Of a stretch of 64,000 bases of DNA, positions 46,001 to 58,000 are shown one piece after another; position 1 is the first letter of the stretch, and each line of letters begins with the position of its first letter. The notes under the pieces were generated by a model. The model was given only the letters and a program-made list of their open reading frames with translations. It was not told the DNA's origin and did no database searches. Source of the stretch: Heliopora coerulea (taxonomy: Eukaryota > Cnidaria > Anthozoa > Scleralcyonacea > Helioporidae); NCBI GenBank assembly GCA_030142905.1, contig JASJOG010000021.1, positions 1,578,001-1,642,000 on the forward strand, given 5' to 3'. Both the position numbers and the translations under genes were made by a program.

Positions 46001-49000
46001 GCACACATTTTATCTCCTACTTATATTTTATTTTATTGTATTTTTTACTGTTTATCGCTTTTCTTCCGACGGTATAACCTTGACTGCCAACCCCAAATCC
46101 CTGCTGAAGAGGCCACAGAAGGCCGAAACGTACGTCCAGGGTTGTGTCCCAAGATATTTATTCACGAGACAATGTTATGCATCTTTTACTCTTTCTCTCT
46201 GTATGCATACATACTTCTTTATTAAACTCTACACTGCATGGCCAACTGCGTAGCCGTCCAACTGTCAGTAAAACCCTAAGGCCGGGTGGTCGGTTTTGAA
46301 ATCCCGTATCGCACTCGTGGTAATTACTAATACACCTTCACAACACAAATGTATACTCCACGATTTACTCTGAAACTAAAGACTCATACTCATTCACTCA
46401 ACTCTACATGGCATACCACTAGTGTAGCCATGTCACGATCACTATAGCCCGCGGCTAAAAGCGCGTTCCATCATTAACAGTTTCACTCCCAATCGTTAGA
46501 CGATCACAACTACACAACTGTAACACCAGTGTGGTTCCAGTTACCTGCTCTAAAACCAAAAAAATCTGTGATTTTTTCGAACTTTTGGAAAAATATGCTC
46601 GTACCCTCCATTTCTATACTACTTTTCTCGACTGGGGGATTTCCCGATTATGTCATAAAATGGAAAGATGTGCTCGTACCGCCAAAATGTACACTACTAA
46701 AAACCTTAACATGTTTACACTAATATTAATTATCCATTTACAATTGGTTATATGTATTAGCTCGTGAAAGGAAAATTTCGAGCGTAAATAATGGCCCGAC
46801 AGCCCCACCTACAAGACCAGGTTTACTTAATCCAGACGAGATTTAATGGCAAAAGTACTACTTCAGTAGTTTTTGGTGTTCATAGAACGCTCCTGAAAAT
46901 GTAGTTCAACGCAATACTGACCAAGATCATGGCCAGTATGGCTGGTCGTGAGTTCTGTGTTTATGGCTAAGTTACACCGCTGACAAACGTCATACACGTG
47001 CGCAACGTCAAATTCCTTACACAAAATAGTCAATTAACAAATGAAAAAAACAAAATAATATACAAATTAGAAACTAGCAAATAATAAGATTGTGGACTGG
47101 AAATATCGGGTTGGAGCATTTTCTCAATTGACATTTTGTAGTTTCATTTTACATGTTGTCGTACTTATTTTATGCTCTTAGCGTTTCCACACTTTTGTTG
47201 GAATAATTTTCAAATTTTACTCGAAGGTTTCTACTGTGTTTACAAGAATAGTGGCAGCTCTTGCCCAACAGGAATGGCGATCGGGTGGACAAAATGGTTT
47301 GATAGGAAATACTTGAACATAAACAGGAAAGGAGGAACTCTGCCTGACGGTGAATATAATCGAGACACACTTCTAAAGTACTGCTGTCAGGATCAAGGCC
47401 ATTGGTATAACTCGATAGAACTTCCCGTTGATCGACCTTTTTATTTGTTACCACATCACTCTTCAGCAAGCGACTCTTCCAAATGTCAGCGCGTGAAGTA
47501 CGCTTTGAGCTCTTTGGAATACATAATATATAATAACCAGAATGTTACACAAGACCCGGACAATAATCATGCGTATACGGAGCTAACAGACTCTCGTTTG
47601 TCAAAATTGTATTACTGCTACTATAAAGGTATGTTCGAGTTACCAGTGTAACGTAAGTCTCCCGAAAATTAATTGAAGTTACATACAGTATAATCTCGAT
47701 TAGTCGAGCTACCAAGTGAAACAAAAACACTTCGAATTATTGGGCGGTCGAGTTATCGAATAAGCTCTGAGCTTTGAAAGAAAATTGCGCAAGTGATTTT
47801 TACTGTCACAGACTTGGTATTTTGCTGTTATTTTTAACTATGTTCAACATGCGTGGTCCATTGCTTCGAAATTGATCTAATTTTATTTTATCATACTTAC
47901 CATACTCCATCGTCCAAAATAAAATTTAACTAAATAGAAGAAAATAAGAAAACAGAAAATTCAGAGACAAATTTCAAATTACGCCGTTTCTAAAGCAGCT
48001 GGTAACTAATTGCAGTTGTCGCCTTATTGAAAACTCTTCTCATCTATTTTGGAATGGTCCCCTCACATCGTTCATCTATACTCGTTGACTGATAGGCTAA
48101 CTAGGCTAAAGAGGCTCATCCTAAACCTCATTGTCATCGGTTTCTTCTTCGTTTTCCTCTTGATGTGCTGTCGATAATGCCAGTTTAAACTCATCAAGTA
48201 TGTATTCATGCACTTGAGGGCACAAAATAAGGTCTGCACACTACCATCAAGCACAGTGCGCTCACATCTTTTGGCGGCACTGCGTTGAAGATAGGTAAAT
48301 TGTCATCGTATTTAGTGACACAGTAGACACTATCAGCAATGATGTCTGATTGCATGTGTTCAGAGCAATTTGCTAAAGACTTTTCATTTCTTCGACCAGT
48401 AACTTAAGAGTCGTCTTTGTCATAGAAAGTGCATTCTTTGGGCTGTCTTGAGATTTCTTGCAGAAACAACAGTAGTTAAAATTTAATTTCACTTACGTTT
48501 TATTGTAGTTAAAGAACTAGGCACGTATTGAACGTTGTTGGGAGAAAACGTAGTGACAATGACAAATTTTTGTGCTATACATTATTTGCCATTCGTATTT
48601 CTCTGATTTATTGTACTCATGTTAGCCTGCTTGCTGCCCGAACTCGACATCTTTTCCAAGGAATCTCTGTTTCGTTGAATACAGCATAAATTAATGATGC
48701 AATAAGTTCGAGTTAAGGAGGGAAAGACTCTATCAAGGGCTTCAGACGTTCGCTCAAATTAACGGAAAGTTCGGCTAATCGGGGTTTCGAGTTTCAAGGG
48801 GTAAAGTTAATTGACTATAATTTAATAACCAAACCTAGAAAATGGACTTTGGGTGGAGTTCGCAAGAAGTTTGAATTATCGGGATTCTACTGTAATTATA
48901 GAACCCAACACGTGACCCTGATGGTTTTACGATGAATCCAGACCACATAGCTCTATATTAAGGGGAGTTCTTGGTGCCTTAGCACCAAGAACTCCCCTGC

Positions 49001-52000
49001 ATTGATAACTAAAGAAATTCGTTTGCCAGTGTTTTACCACAGATGTTAGGTTATGCAGCGTTAATAAGATAGATTTTAATTTTTGTTTTCTTTTCTAACT
49101 GGGTAAAGATTATTGATACTTAACTGAAAATGAAAGCAAATGAAAGCAGAAACACTGAAAGTAATAAAGAAAACGACTATTTACAAAAACTGCATCACCA
49201 ATTGGCAAAGTTACAAAGCTTTTTACTAGAATCTCTCCAACAATCTCGTACTTTGCAATCGACTCAGGTACTGGTTTGTTAATAATTAGTTGTCAAGCGA
49301 AACGAATACGAATAAGAATCTAAAGATGTGTACAGAAGAAAATTTAGTGGAAAGCTGATTTATTTCAAGGTATGCTTCTGGAAAAAGTCGTAAAAGTAAA
49401 CTATTACTACTTTTTCACTAATGCAAGGCAGATATAATAATTATTGAACCAATCAATAAGTCAATCGATCGATCAATGATTCAGTCAACCTGTCCGTCAG
49501 TCTGTCTGTTTGTCTGTTTCTCACTTTCTTATTCTCCTGTGTATGTGTATTAATTATGTCGCTTAATTTCAGGTTGCAATGACAAGGTGACAGGAAGAAA
49601 AGGTTCTTTTGCGTCTCCAAAATTTCTGCCTGGCCATTATCCCTCATTTCAATACTGCTCTTGGTTGGTTACAGTCAGTGAAAGTCTTGTAGTTTCATTA
49701 GACTTCACGCATTTGAGTGTTCCCGACTGTGAAGAGAATTTTGTTAAGATTTATGATGGTGTAAATGATGTAGCTCCAATATTAGCAACGTATTGTGGCT
49801 TGAATGCAAGTTCAAGACGGACCGTAATGTCCACATCGAATAACGTATTCGTGGTTTTAAAATCTGGGAATAATTCGAAGAGTCCTGATACCCTGTTACG
49901 TTTCCAAGCTGAATACACTACTCTGGTGAAGGAAGCAGGTACGTCAAGTTTATTCCCGTAATCCAGTCGGCAGATATCAGAAAGAAGCATTGAGCCTTCC
50001 AGTCTATGCTTAGAAGTAATCGATCCATGACAGACATTCATCCATAGTTTAGATTGCACAACGCCTTTATTGTAATTATGTCAGAATTCTAAAATGCAGA
50101 AGAAACTGACAAAGCAAACGAGTGCTTGAATGGTGTTTTGCTAAATTTCAAAATGCGGTTGTTTTCGACTGGTTATTTGCTACTGAAAGTATACCGTATA
50201 TGCCATTTAAAAGTATTTAACATTTTAAACAAGGTTCAGTAACAGCTTACTATCAATGAATTAAAGACCAAGAATAAAATATCGTATATTTGAAACAATG
50301 CGATACTTTCTCGTTTCATAGGGAGGGGGGTGCTAAAATTCTGCTTCTAAAAGGGGGCACTTATTAGAGCGGGGGGCTTAAAAGAGAGAGGGGGCTTAAT
50401 TATTTTCTGCTTCCAAAAAGGGGGACTTATTAGAGCGGGGGGGGGCTTAACAGAGAAATTACGGTACTGTTGTTGTCCCAAGATTAAAGAAAATAAGAAA
50501 TAAATTGATTCTAAGAAATGCTACAACATGTGTAGGATCCAGACACACCAGATACAGTCACATTCACCAAACGCAACTGTATATTCATCAATTGCGGGAG
50601 CCTATAGCACCACTAAAACTCCAAATTGTGTTGCAGTTAAGACCAATCAATTTCCAGGATCCGGGGTCTTCAGAGTTGTACAAGTGAATTACTGCTTCCC
50701 TGTAGTAAGATAACAGGTCACTTCTGAATTTGGCAAGCGCAGTTGCTTTTGCTCTTTGGTGTGGTGGTTTATTAATGTCCGTTTCAGGTTTCGCCATAAG
50801 CAATGCTGCCATTATTCGTCTTATTGTCCATAATGAGGAAAAAAGTTTCGATGTCCCAGGTGAAAACATGTCCGGGGTTGTTCTCGACTTGTTTGTCTGG
50901 CTGCAATTGTTTATTGTTATCATCGTATTCTATAATACAGCTTTGAAAATTTCCTGCTGTGTCATCACTGTACGTTTGTCTGCGAATACATTTTCTTTCG
51001 CAAACAACGAGGTGGCTTTTCCACTCTTTGATTTTAAAGTAGATCCTATATTCCCTGTTGCCATAATAGTGGGAAACTCAATTCACCTTGTGTAGAGCTC
51101 ACCCATTTTCTGAAGAATTTTTTGCCGTTAATCTCTCTTTCCGATTCCAATCCTAGTTCTTTCAACAAACTAATTTACAGACATGATCATTGTTTCTCTA
51201 GTGGACTCTCAAACTGTGGACGACATTGTTGACTTTTAAAGGATAAACGGCTGCGATAAAAGACTTCAAGACAACTTGATTTACTTGTTTCCAATTTTTA
51301 GTGATACGTTTAAGGCAATGTGAAGAATCTTGAATTATATAACGTTTCCATTTGCTTGGGATTTGTGATTTCCAGTGTTATTGCAAATTTACCAGGTTTC
51401 TTGTGAAATATCCTAGCAAATTTTCCTTATTTGTATTGGAAGGACTTATCAAGGAAATGACCTGGGTATTTTTCAACTCTAGATTTAATGTTCGAACGAC
51501 TTTTGTTGAATACCTAATTTTAATAAGTCTGGTGAGCTGACGTTCTGATGGTCAAAATATTGACTTTCTTTGATAAGAGTGCCATTAAAATTGAAGACTG
51601 TTCCTTTGAGGACTCTTTGAAGCAGTCGCTTCAACACCGGGCCAGAACGTTATATCTTTGGGAATTGGTTGCGTTGGTAAATATTTCCTACGATATACTC
51701 ACTTACTTAACAAATGATATCTCAGAGAAATTGCTGTTATATGGTAATACCCAAGGACTTCATCTTCTTCGACTATTTTGTTCTTTAATCTGTCTACAAA
51801 GTTTAGAGCTTTCTTAATTGTATATTGGTTTTCCGCCAATAGGAGCAAAGTATTTTCAAAGAGCTTTTATTAAAGTTTCGTGATTGTATGTCCCGCAGGT
51901 ACTAATAATGGGTCTAAGTTTGACATTTTGTGCTGCTCTCATTTTGGTCCACAAACGTATTCGTTTTAGCATAGTTGCATACAATCGAGCTGGTTGCTTG

Positions 52001-55000
52001 GGTACTGGAAAAATTTGATCGTTCTTAAAAGAAGTCAATGAAGACTTTCTTATACACATCTGTACAGGAAATCTTCAAACATTTTGTAAATCTTTGTGTG
52101 CGATACTAGTTGTTGATATTTCTCTTGTTAATACTTTCTTGTATCATACCCTGGAGTTTTTTTGCACTCTTTCATTGGTACATACTAGATTTTTCATCCA
52201 TATGGACGAGAAGAAGAATAGTGGAAGTATTTTATATTTCCAAGCATGAACCGAAAATTAACAAACAAGTAAAGCGTTTTAAACATTTTTTCCCTAGTGG
52301 CAAAAATATAACATAAATACGAGGAATTTGGAGACTTTATAAGTAAAACAGCATGGTGTTGAAAATGTCTTTTTTTTTATATAGATCTGAAACGTTAAAC
52401 TAATTTTGAAGTCTTTCATAATTTTATATCATGAAAGTATTATTTGAAGTATTCCTATGTTCAAAGCTTGGAAGTTTTGGTTTTTGAACTTTCGTGAATT
52501 GCATAACATTATTTCAAATCTTGCAAAATTTCCGTGACCTACTGTCTGTGGGCTGTATAAGAAAATACTCATGGGGGCATATTTCTTTTTCATATTATTT
52601 TCGACAAATGTGAACAAGGGCTGGATCTATGTCTCAGGGATGCTTTAACTATAGAACTTTAAGGAGTTCCTCGTGGGAAGAAACATCAACCCGAATAGCC
52701 CTTGGTTTTTTGGGGTTTTTTTTTTTTTTCATTCAATGATTCGCTAGTTCGTTTCCTTGTTCCAGGGCTCGCTAGAACACGGACGTGTATGAAAGCGGCA
52801 ATATGGCCCCTGATTTACGTGCGATACAGGGAACTCCCGCATATCATTGATATATTCCAAGTGTTATCGATAATTGGAGTAAAATATTCTATGAACAGTT
52901 CACACTATTTAGCTACACACTCTTCTTCTTTGCCTTTTCAGAAAAGCTATCAAAGAGAGATAAATGTTAAAAACGTTATCGACTATTCAAACAAAAAGTA
53001 TATTTTCAGCCGAATAACTATTTATCCTTCAGTTTCTTTTGGCTGTAATTTATAAAGCCGCTCAAAGGCTAATGAAACATTCTAAATAAAACAAAAAAGG
53101 CAGTAATAGCCGATCTCCTGACAGTACGCGTTGAAAAGCCAATTAATGTAAGGTAAAGTAAAGGCAAAGTGCCTTTATTTATACTGGATAACCCTATCAG
53201 CTATATAAGCTGTTCTTCCTAGAGGTCGAGTAAGGGTCACCTCTCATAGGTCCTGTGTTACTACAGGAGGAAACCGGAGTACTCGGAGAAAACCTGCGCT
53301 GCTTGCTAGTCAAACTGGACAACAGTCGTCTCACATGTGACCAAGGGAATTTTAATTATATAACTGCACGGAGCCGGAACCAAATCCTAGTCACAGCGGT
53401 GAGAGACACATACATTACCACAGTGCCATCAACACCACAATGCGGAAGTAGCTGAATTAAAAATTAACCCTTCATCACCGGGTGCATTCATAAACGTGAT
53501 CAAAGCAGGGTATTGAAATCTCAAAATATCAAGGAAAACTTGCATGTAAAAGCTGATCGACAAACAGTGTACCCTGAAAAGCATGTTAAGATTCAGAGAC
53601 TGGTGGATTCAAATTAACTTTTGGTTATCTGGTGCATTCATAAAGTAAAACGTGATTTCAAGTTGATGCGCCAAATATGATCTAGTCTGAATTGAGAAGT
53701 AAACAATTCGACCACTGGTTGTTCAACTTTTAGCTGCAGTTCGCCCTTGTGGGTTTTACGAATGGCCAGCAAAAAGAATTATAGATGTTAAAGAGGTTTT
53801 AAAGGAATTGTTGTACACCTAAACAGCATATATCTCCAACCTCGCTCATTTCCAAAATGTATATCTCATTATAACATTAACTGATTAACATATAGTGGCT
53901 TTCGCTTAGGTCAGACGTATGTCGAACTTGCACCTTAGCTCACCATCTTAGTCTTGGTAGTCTTAGAGCGTCTTACCGGTCATCCGAAGGTTGCGGGTTC
54001 GATCCTCGTCTGGAGCTCAGAAATCGTTTTCTGAGGATAGAGCTTGACGAACGTTCATCATTTATTTAATAGCTTTTAAAATCTGGAATTATTTCGCGAG
54101 TTTGGCTTGTTACGTCGTGGCAAGAGGAATGAAGTCGATAAAAATCGCTAGGTCAAAGCAGGGTATTGAAATCTCATAATATTAAAAAAGTCGGTTTCCA
54201 AACAGTATACAGTAAATTGAAAGACCGCCTACATTTCAAAGAGATTGATCAATTCAAATTAACTTTTGGTAACTTAATGCATTCATAAATGCGATTTCAA
54301 CTTCATGCGCTCCAAATATGATAGAGAATAGGGACGTGTATAATTAGTACATCTGTTGCTCCTTTTTTTCTTCACTTCACACTTTCCTCTTGCGGGTCTT
54401 TCTGCAATGGACAGCGGGAAGAACTAACTCTTAAAAAGATTTCAACTTAATAGCCAAACTACAAATATATACAGTATAGTTCGAATAGTTTGTCACCTGT
54501 GGAATTATATTCCAGCAGTTTAGCTCGTTACTTCCTGGGAAGAGGAGGGAAGTTGATTCAAAACACTGTATCAAAGTAGGGTATTGAAATCTCTAAATAC
54601 TGAAAAATGTCTTTAAAAGCCAGTCTTCAGACAGTATACATCGAAGAGACTGTTAAATTTTTAATAGATTAGTGAATTCAAATTAACGTTTGATCTCCTA
54701 GTGTGTTCACAAACGTGATTTCAAATTGATGCACTTCAAATATGATTAAGAATTGGGACGTATTCAATTTTTAACCACACTTTGCCCTTGTGGATCTTTC
54801 TGAAATGAACAGCGAAAAGAATTAACCCTATCTAGACTGAATTTTGACCAAGCATTTCCTTAAAGGTTTTCTATTCATTATCAACTTTTCTATTGCCTTT
54901 AAAATCGTACAAAACCTCAAAAAGTTTTTATTTTTAACAAATATGTAGTTATGAGGCAATTATTAACAATTCTTAGTAACAGCTTATAAATCAAGACTAC

Positions 55001-58000
55001 CAGTAATCCAAGTAAGGTAATCCAAGATGGCGGCACACATGAAATGTTGAGTACTTTTAGTTATGGAGATTTCCTGATTATTATAGTAGTGCTAAGCGGA
55101 CATGGAGACAGTAAGAGTCGTTAAGCCGGTTTTCCACTTGCAAACAAATTTGCGCGAATCGACATTGCCTTGTACAAATTGAATAGGTTTTTCATTAATT
55201 ACAGTAGGCAGCCCATGAGGCAAAAGAAAAATTTGATTCGCGCGAATTTATTCGCTAGTGGAAAACCGGCTGTATTGTGTCAATTTCATGATGTGATGAA
55301 ATTTTTGATGGGTGGAAACAGATTGTTGAAATTGGTAACTCAATTGCAGTTTTTCATTTAATTACAATACCAACGTTAAAAAAGCGCGTCTAGGTAAAGA
55401 GAAATCAATTTATTAGCATGATTATTTTTCCTTGCTCAAAGAGAAGACAGAAATAATCCTGAAAAAAATTGAAGTTCTTAAGTTTCAAGGTTCTTACAAC
55501 TGATCACGTCTTAATGGCGTCAGGATTAATTCCCATAACAAGAGAATTGTAACATACACTTGGATTTAGTATACCGTCTTCCTGTAAAAATTTCATTGCG
55601 ATACATCTCATAGTTTTGGAGATATTGATCGCGGGCACTTTCTGCCGGGCCTTCCTTCCCCCCATCCCCTCCAACGACCGTAAATGCCCCAAAATAGCCC
55701 AGTCTGGATAGGGTTAAATGTTGATTATCTTTTGACTGAATGGTCAAACTGCAAGTATATTTAAATCTAATTGTTTTTAACTACTAGCATTATGTCGGCA
55801 GTTTGGCTTTTTCCTTTGAGGAGAAGAGTGAAGTCGATTCAAAACTCTGAGTCAATGCAAGGTTATATTGAAATCTCCAAATATTGAAAAAAAATTTAAT
55901 AAAAGTGGGTCTCCAGACAATATACACTGAAAAACCTATTAAATTTCAAAGAGATTGGTGAATTAAAATGAACTTTTTATCACTTAGTGCGTTCATTAGT
56001 GTGATTTCAAGTCCATGCGCTCCTGATATAACTGTAAAGTGGGATTAAACCATTAGTTGTACAATTTTCCTCTTCATTTCCGTTCAATTTGGCTTTTCCA
56101 AAAAGTATGTACGGAAATTAGATTTTGAAAAAAACCTCTTGTACTGGAATGTTTTTTTTTTTTTTTTTGTTTTAAAAAAGAGTTTTATTTTCTTTCGCCA
56201 TTGCTTGGCTTGTTTACTGTGGGTTTCGGGTCACTACCACGCTCGTGCCAGTACTTTGATGCATCACACATAGGTCTGAACAATTATAGTGCTTGTTTCC
56301 ACGCCAGTGTTTTAGTGCGCCCTGGTTCGTTTGTTCGTTTGTTCGTTTGCTCATTCGTTCGTTCGTTCGTTTGCTGGTTCGTTCTTTGGTTGGTTAGTCC
56401 GTCCGTCCATTCATCCATCCATCCATCCATCCATCCGTCCTTCCGTCCGTCAGTCCATCTCTCCATCCATTTATACACTTATTTATTTGTATGCCACTTC
56501 CATTGTGCAATCATTCATTTGTTAGTTCATTTATTGATTCACCCGTCCGGTTCATCCATCCGTGTATTTATTTCTCCTGTTATTCTTTTGTTCGTTTACT
56601 TGTTTGTTAATTCATTCGTTAATTCGGTAATTCTTTAGTCCGTTGATCCGTTGATCCGTTGATTTATTCTTTCATAAATTCATTTTTCTCTGTCATTTTT
56701 CTCTTCTTTTAAAGCATCATAAAAACATCTTTCTTCCCATTGAATTCTTGCCGTGATGTTATATAAGTAAAAGTTTATACCGTAGCCTGAGTGTTTAGAG
56801 CGATAATTAAAACACGATTAAGTCGGTTTTCTTTGTTCTTTCCAGGTTTTTATCTGCCTAATAAACTTGCCAAGAACAATAGAGTATTTTAAAAGCTGGC
56901 GGCGGCTTTTGAATTGTCCCGGGGGAAATAGGGGTTAATGTACTGATTAGCTGTTTTACATAGGTATCTGGGATTATATATACAGTCCCCGGGACTATAT
57001 ATATAATCCCTGAAACGTCGATTAAAAAATACAAACGTTATCTCAAGTCAAAGAAGAAAAAAAATTGAATACACCCTATATGTAATATTTAAAAACTGAG
57101 CAGGAGTGCTTTATCGGGATTTAAAACACGAGGCGATAGCTGAGTGTTTTAGATCCGATAAAGCACGAACTGCGAGTTTTTTAAATGTCTTCTAAAATGA
57201 ACCTCCTAATAAGCTAATTCGTGAAGAAAGTTTGGAAATTTATCTTTCGTAAGCCGAAAAAATTGAACTTCTTCTTCACGAATAAAGGCACATGTATCTT
57301 TATCACATATATAGATCCGACACGCTTATGATTTTTTTTGTCTTCTCCTCGTGAATTAATAATGAATTTTAGAAATACGTATATTACATCCTACAAGTCT
57401 ATTCCCTGAGGTTTCTTTAAGAAAACCTCTTTAATCGAGTTTTAAGTCGGATAAATACCTCGAACGTCGGCTTTAAGCCAGATAAATTATCTGGCTTAAA
57501 GCCTCCGTTCTCAGTATTTATCCTATACATCAACCTGCTGACTTTTACCGACTTGTCTCATAAGTGGTGAAGTTTCGCCAGGGGTCTTTAAACTGAGCGA
57601 AAAACATATAGTGAACAAAATTTTACCAACTATATCGTGACACATCCAACATTCATGGTTTCAGAAGAGTTAAATCCTTTATTCCACTCATTAGTACTCA
57701 CGAGTGTGATAACATTTCAAAAGAGTATAATAACTACTTATGACACTGTTTACCTTTCAAAAGAGTGTGATAAGCCACTTATCGCATGCTAATGAGACAA
57801 TATCTTTATTTCTCACAACCAACCTTAATGGTTCTTCGACGTTAATCTGAGAAAAAGAAATTTTGCTGGGGGTGAGTCATGAGATAAGGTGGTCAATCAA
57901 TGTTCACTCGTGTGATAAAGAATCTAACATTGCTAGTGAAGCTTCAACTCGGAGCCTAGGGGCCCTCGTACAAGCTTCACTCGCGACGTTAAAGCCTTGA

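Larger units (their letters stand above)
42559..46699. mobile_element. Large foldback element, split by a Penelope-like element
   Basis: The left arm (42559 to about 43560) is the inverse of the right arm (44090-44887 plus 46558-46699). Ends: TAGTGGTGTACATTTTGGCG against CGCCAAAATGTACACTACTA. Inner pairs include CACAAATAATTTAACGCCAAACAGCCCA blocks (about 66-bp units, three each side, here described by shorter words), GTGGCATATATCGGGAAATC-like segments and TTTCCGGAAG. The centre (about 43580-43780) is a 27-bp minisatellite. Without the insertion it is about 2.5 kb. No transposase was recognised. Confidence 0.75.
53464..56090. repeat. ~415-bp tandem array in gene 2 intron 4, interrupted by transposons
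   Basis: Four copies of a block starting near GGGTATTGAAATCTC lie at 53505, 54163, 54571 and 55861. Each goes on with CAGTATACA-like, GAATTCAAATTAAC-like and GTGATTTCAA words in the same order. The 54163-54571 spacing gives the basic unit of about 410-416 bp. The first unit is lengthened by the SINE at 53893-54060 and the third by the element at 54826-55713. Confidence 0.75.

Noticed and set aside
56201..56638. 145-codon open frame
   Set aside because: It lies across the GTTC/CATC tetranucleotide tract; the protein is a repeat artefact.
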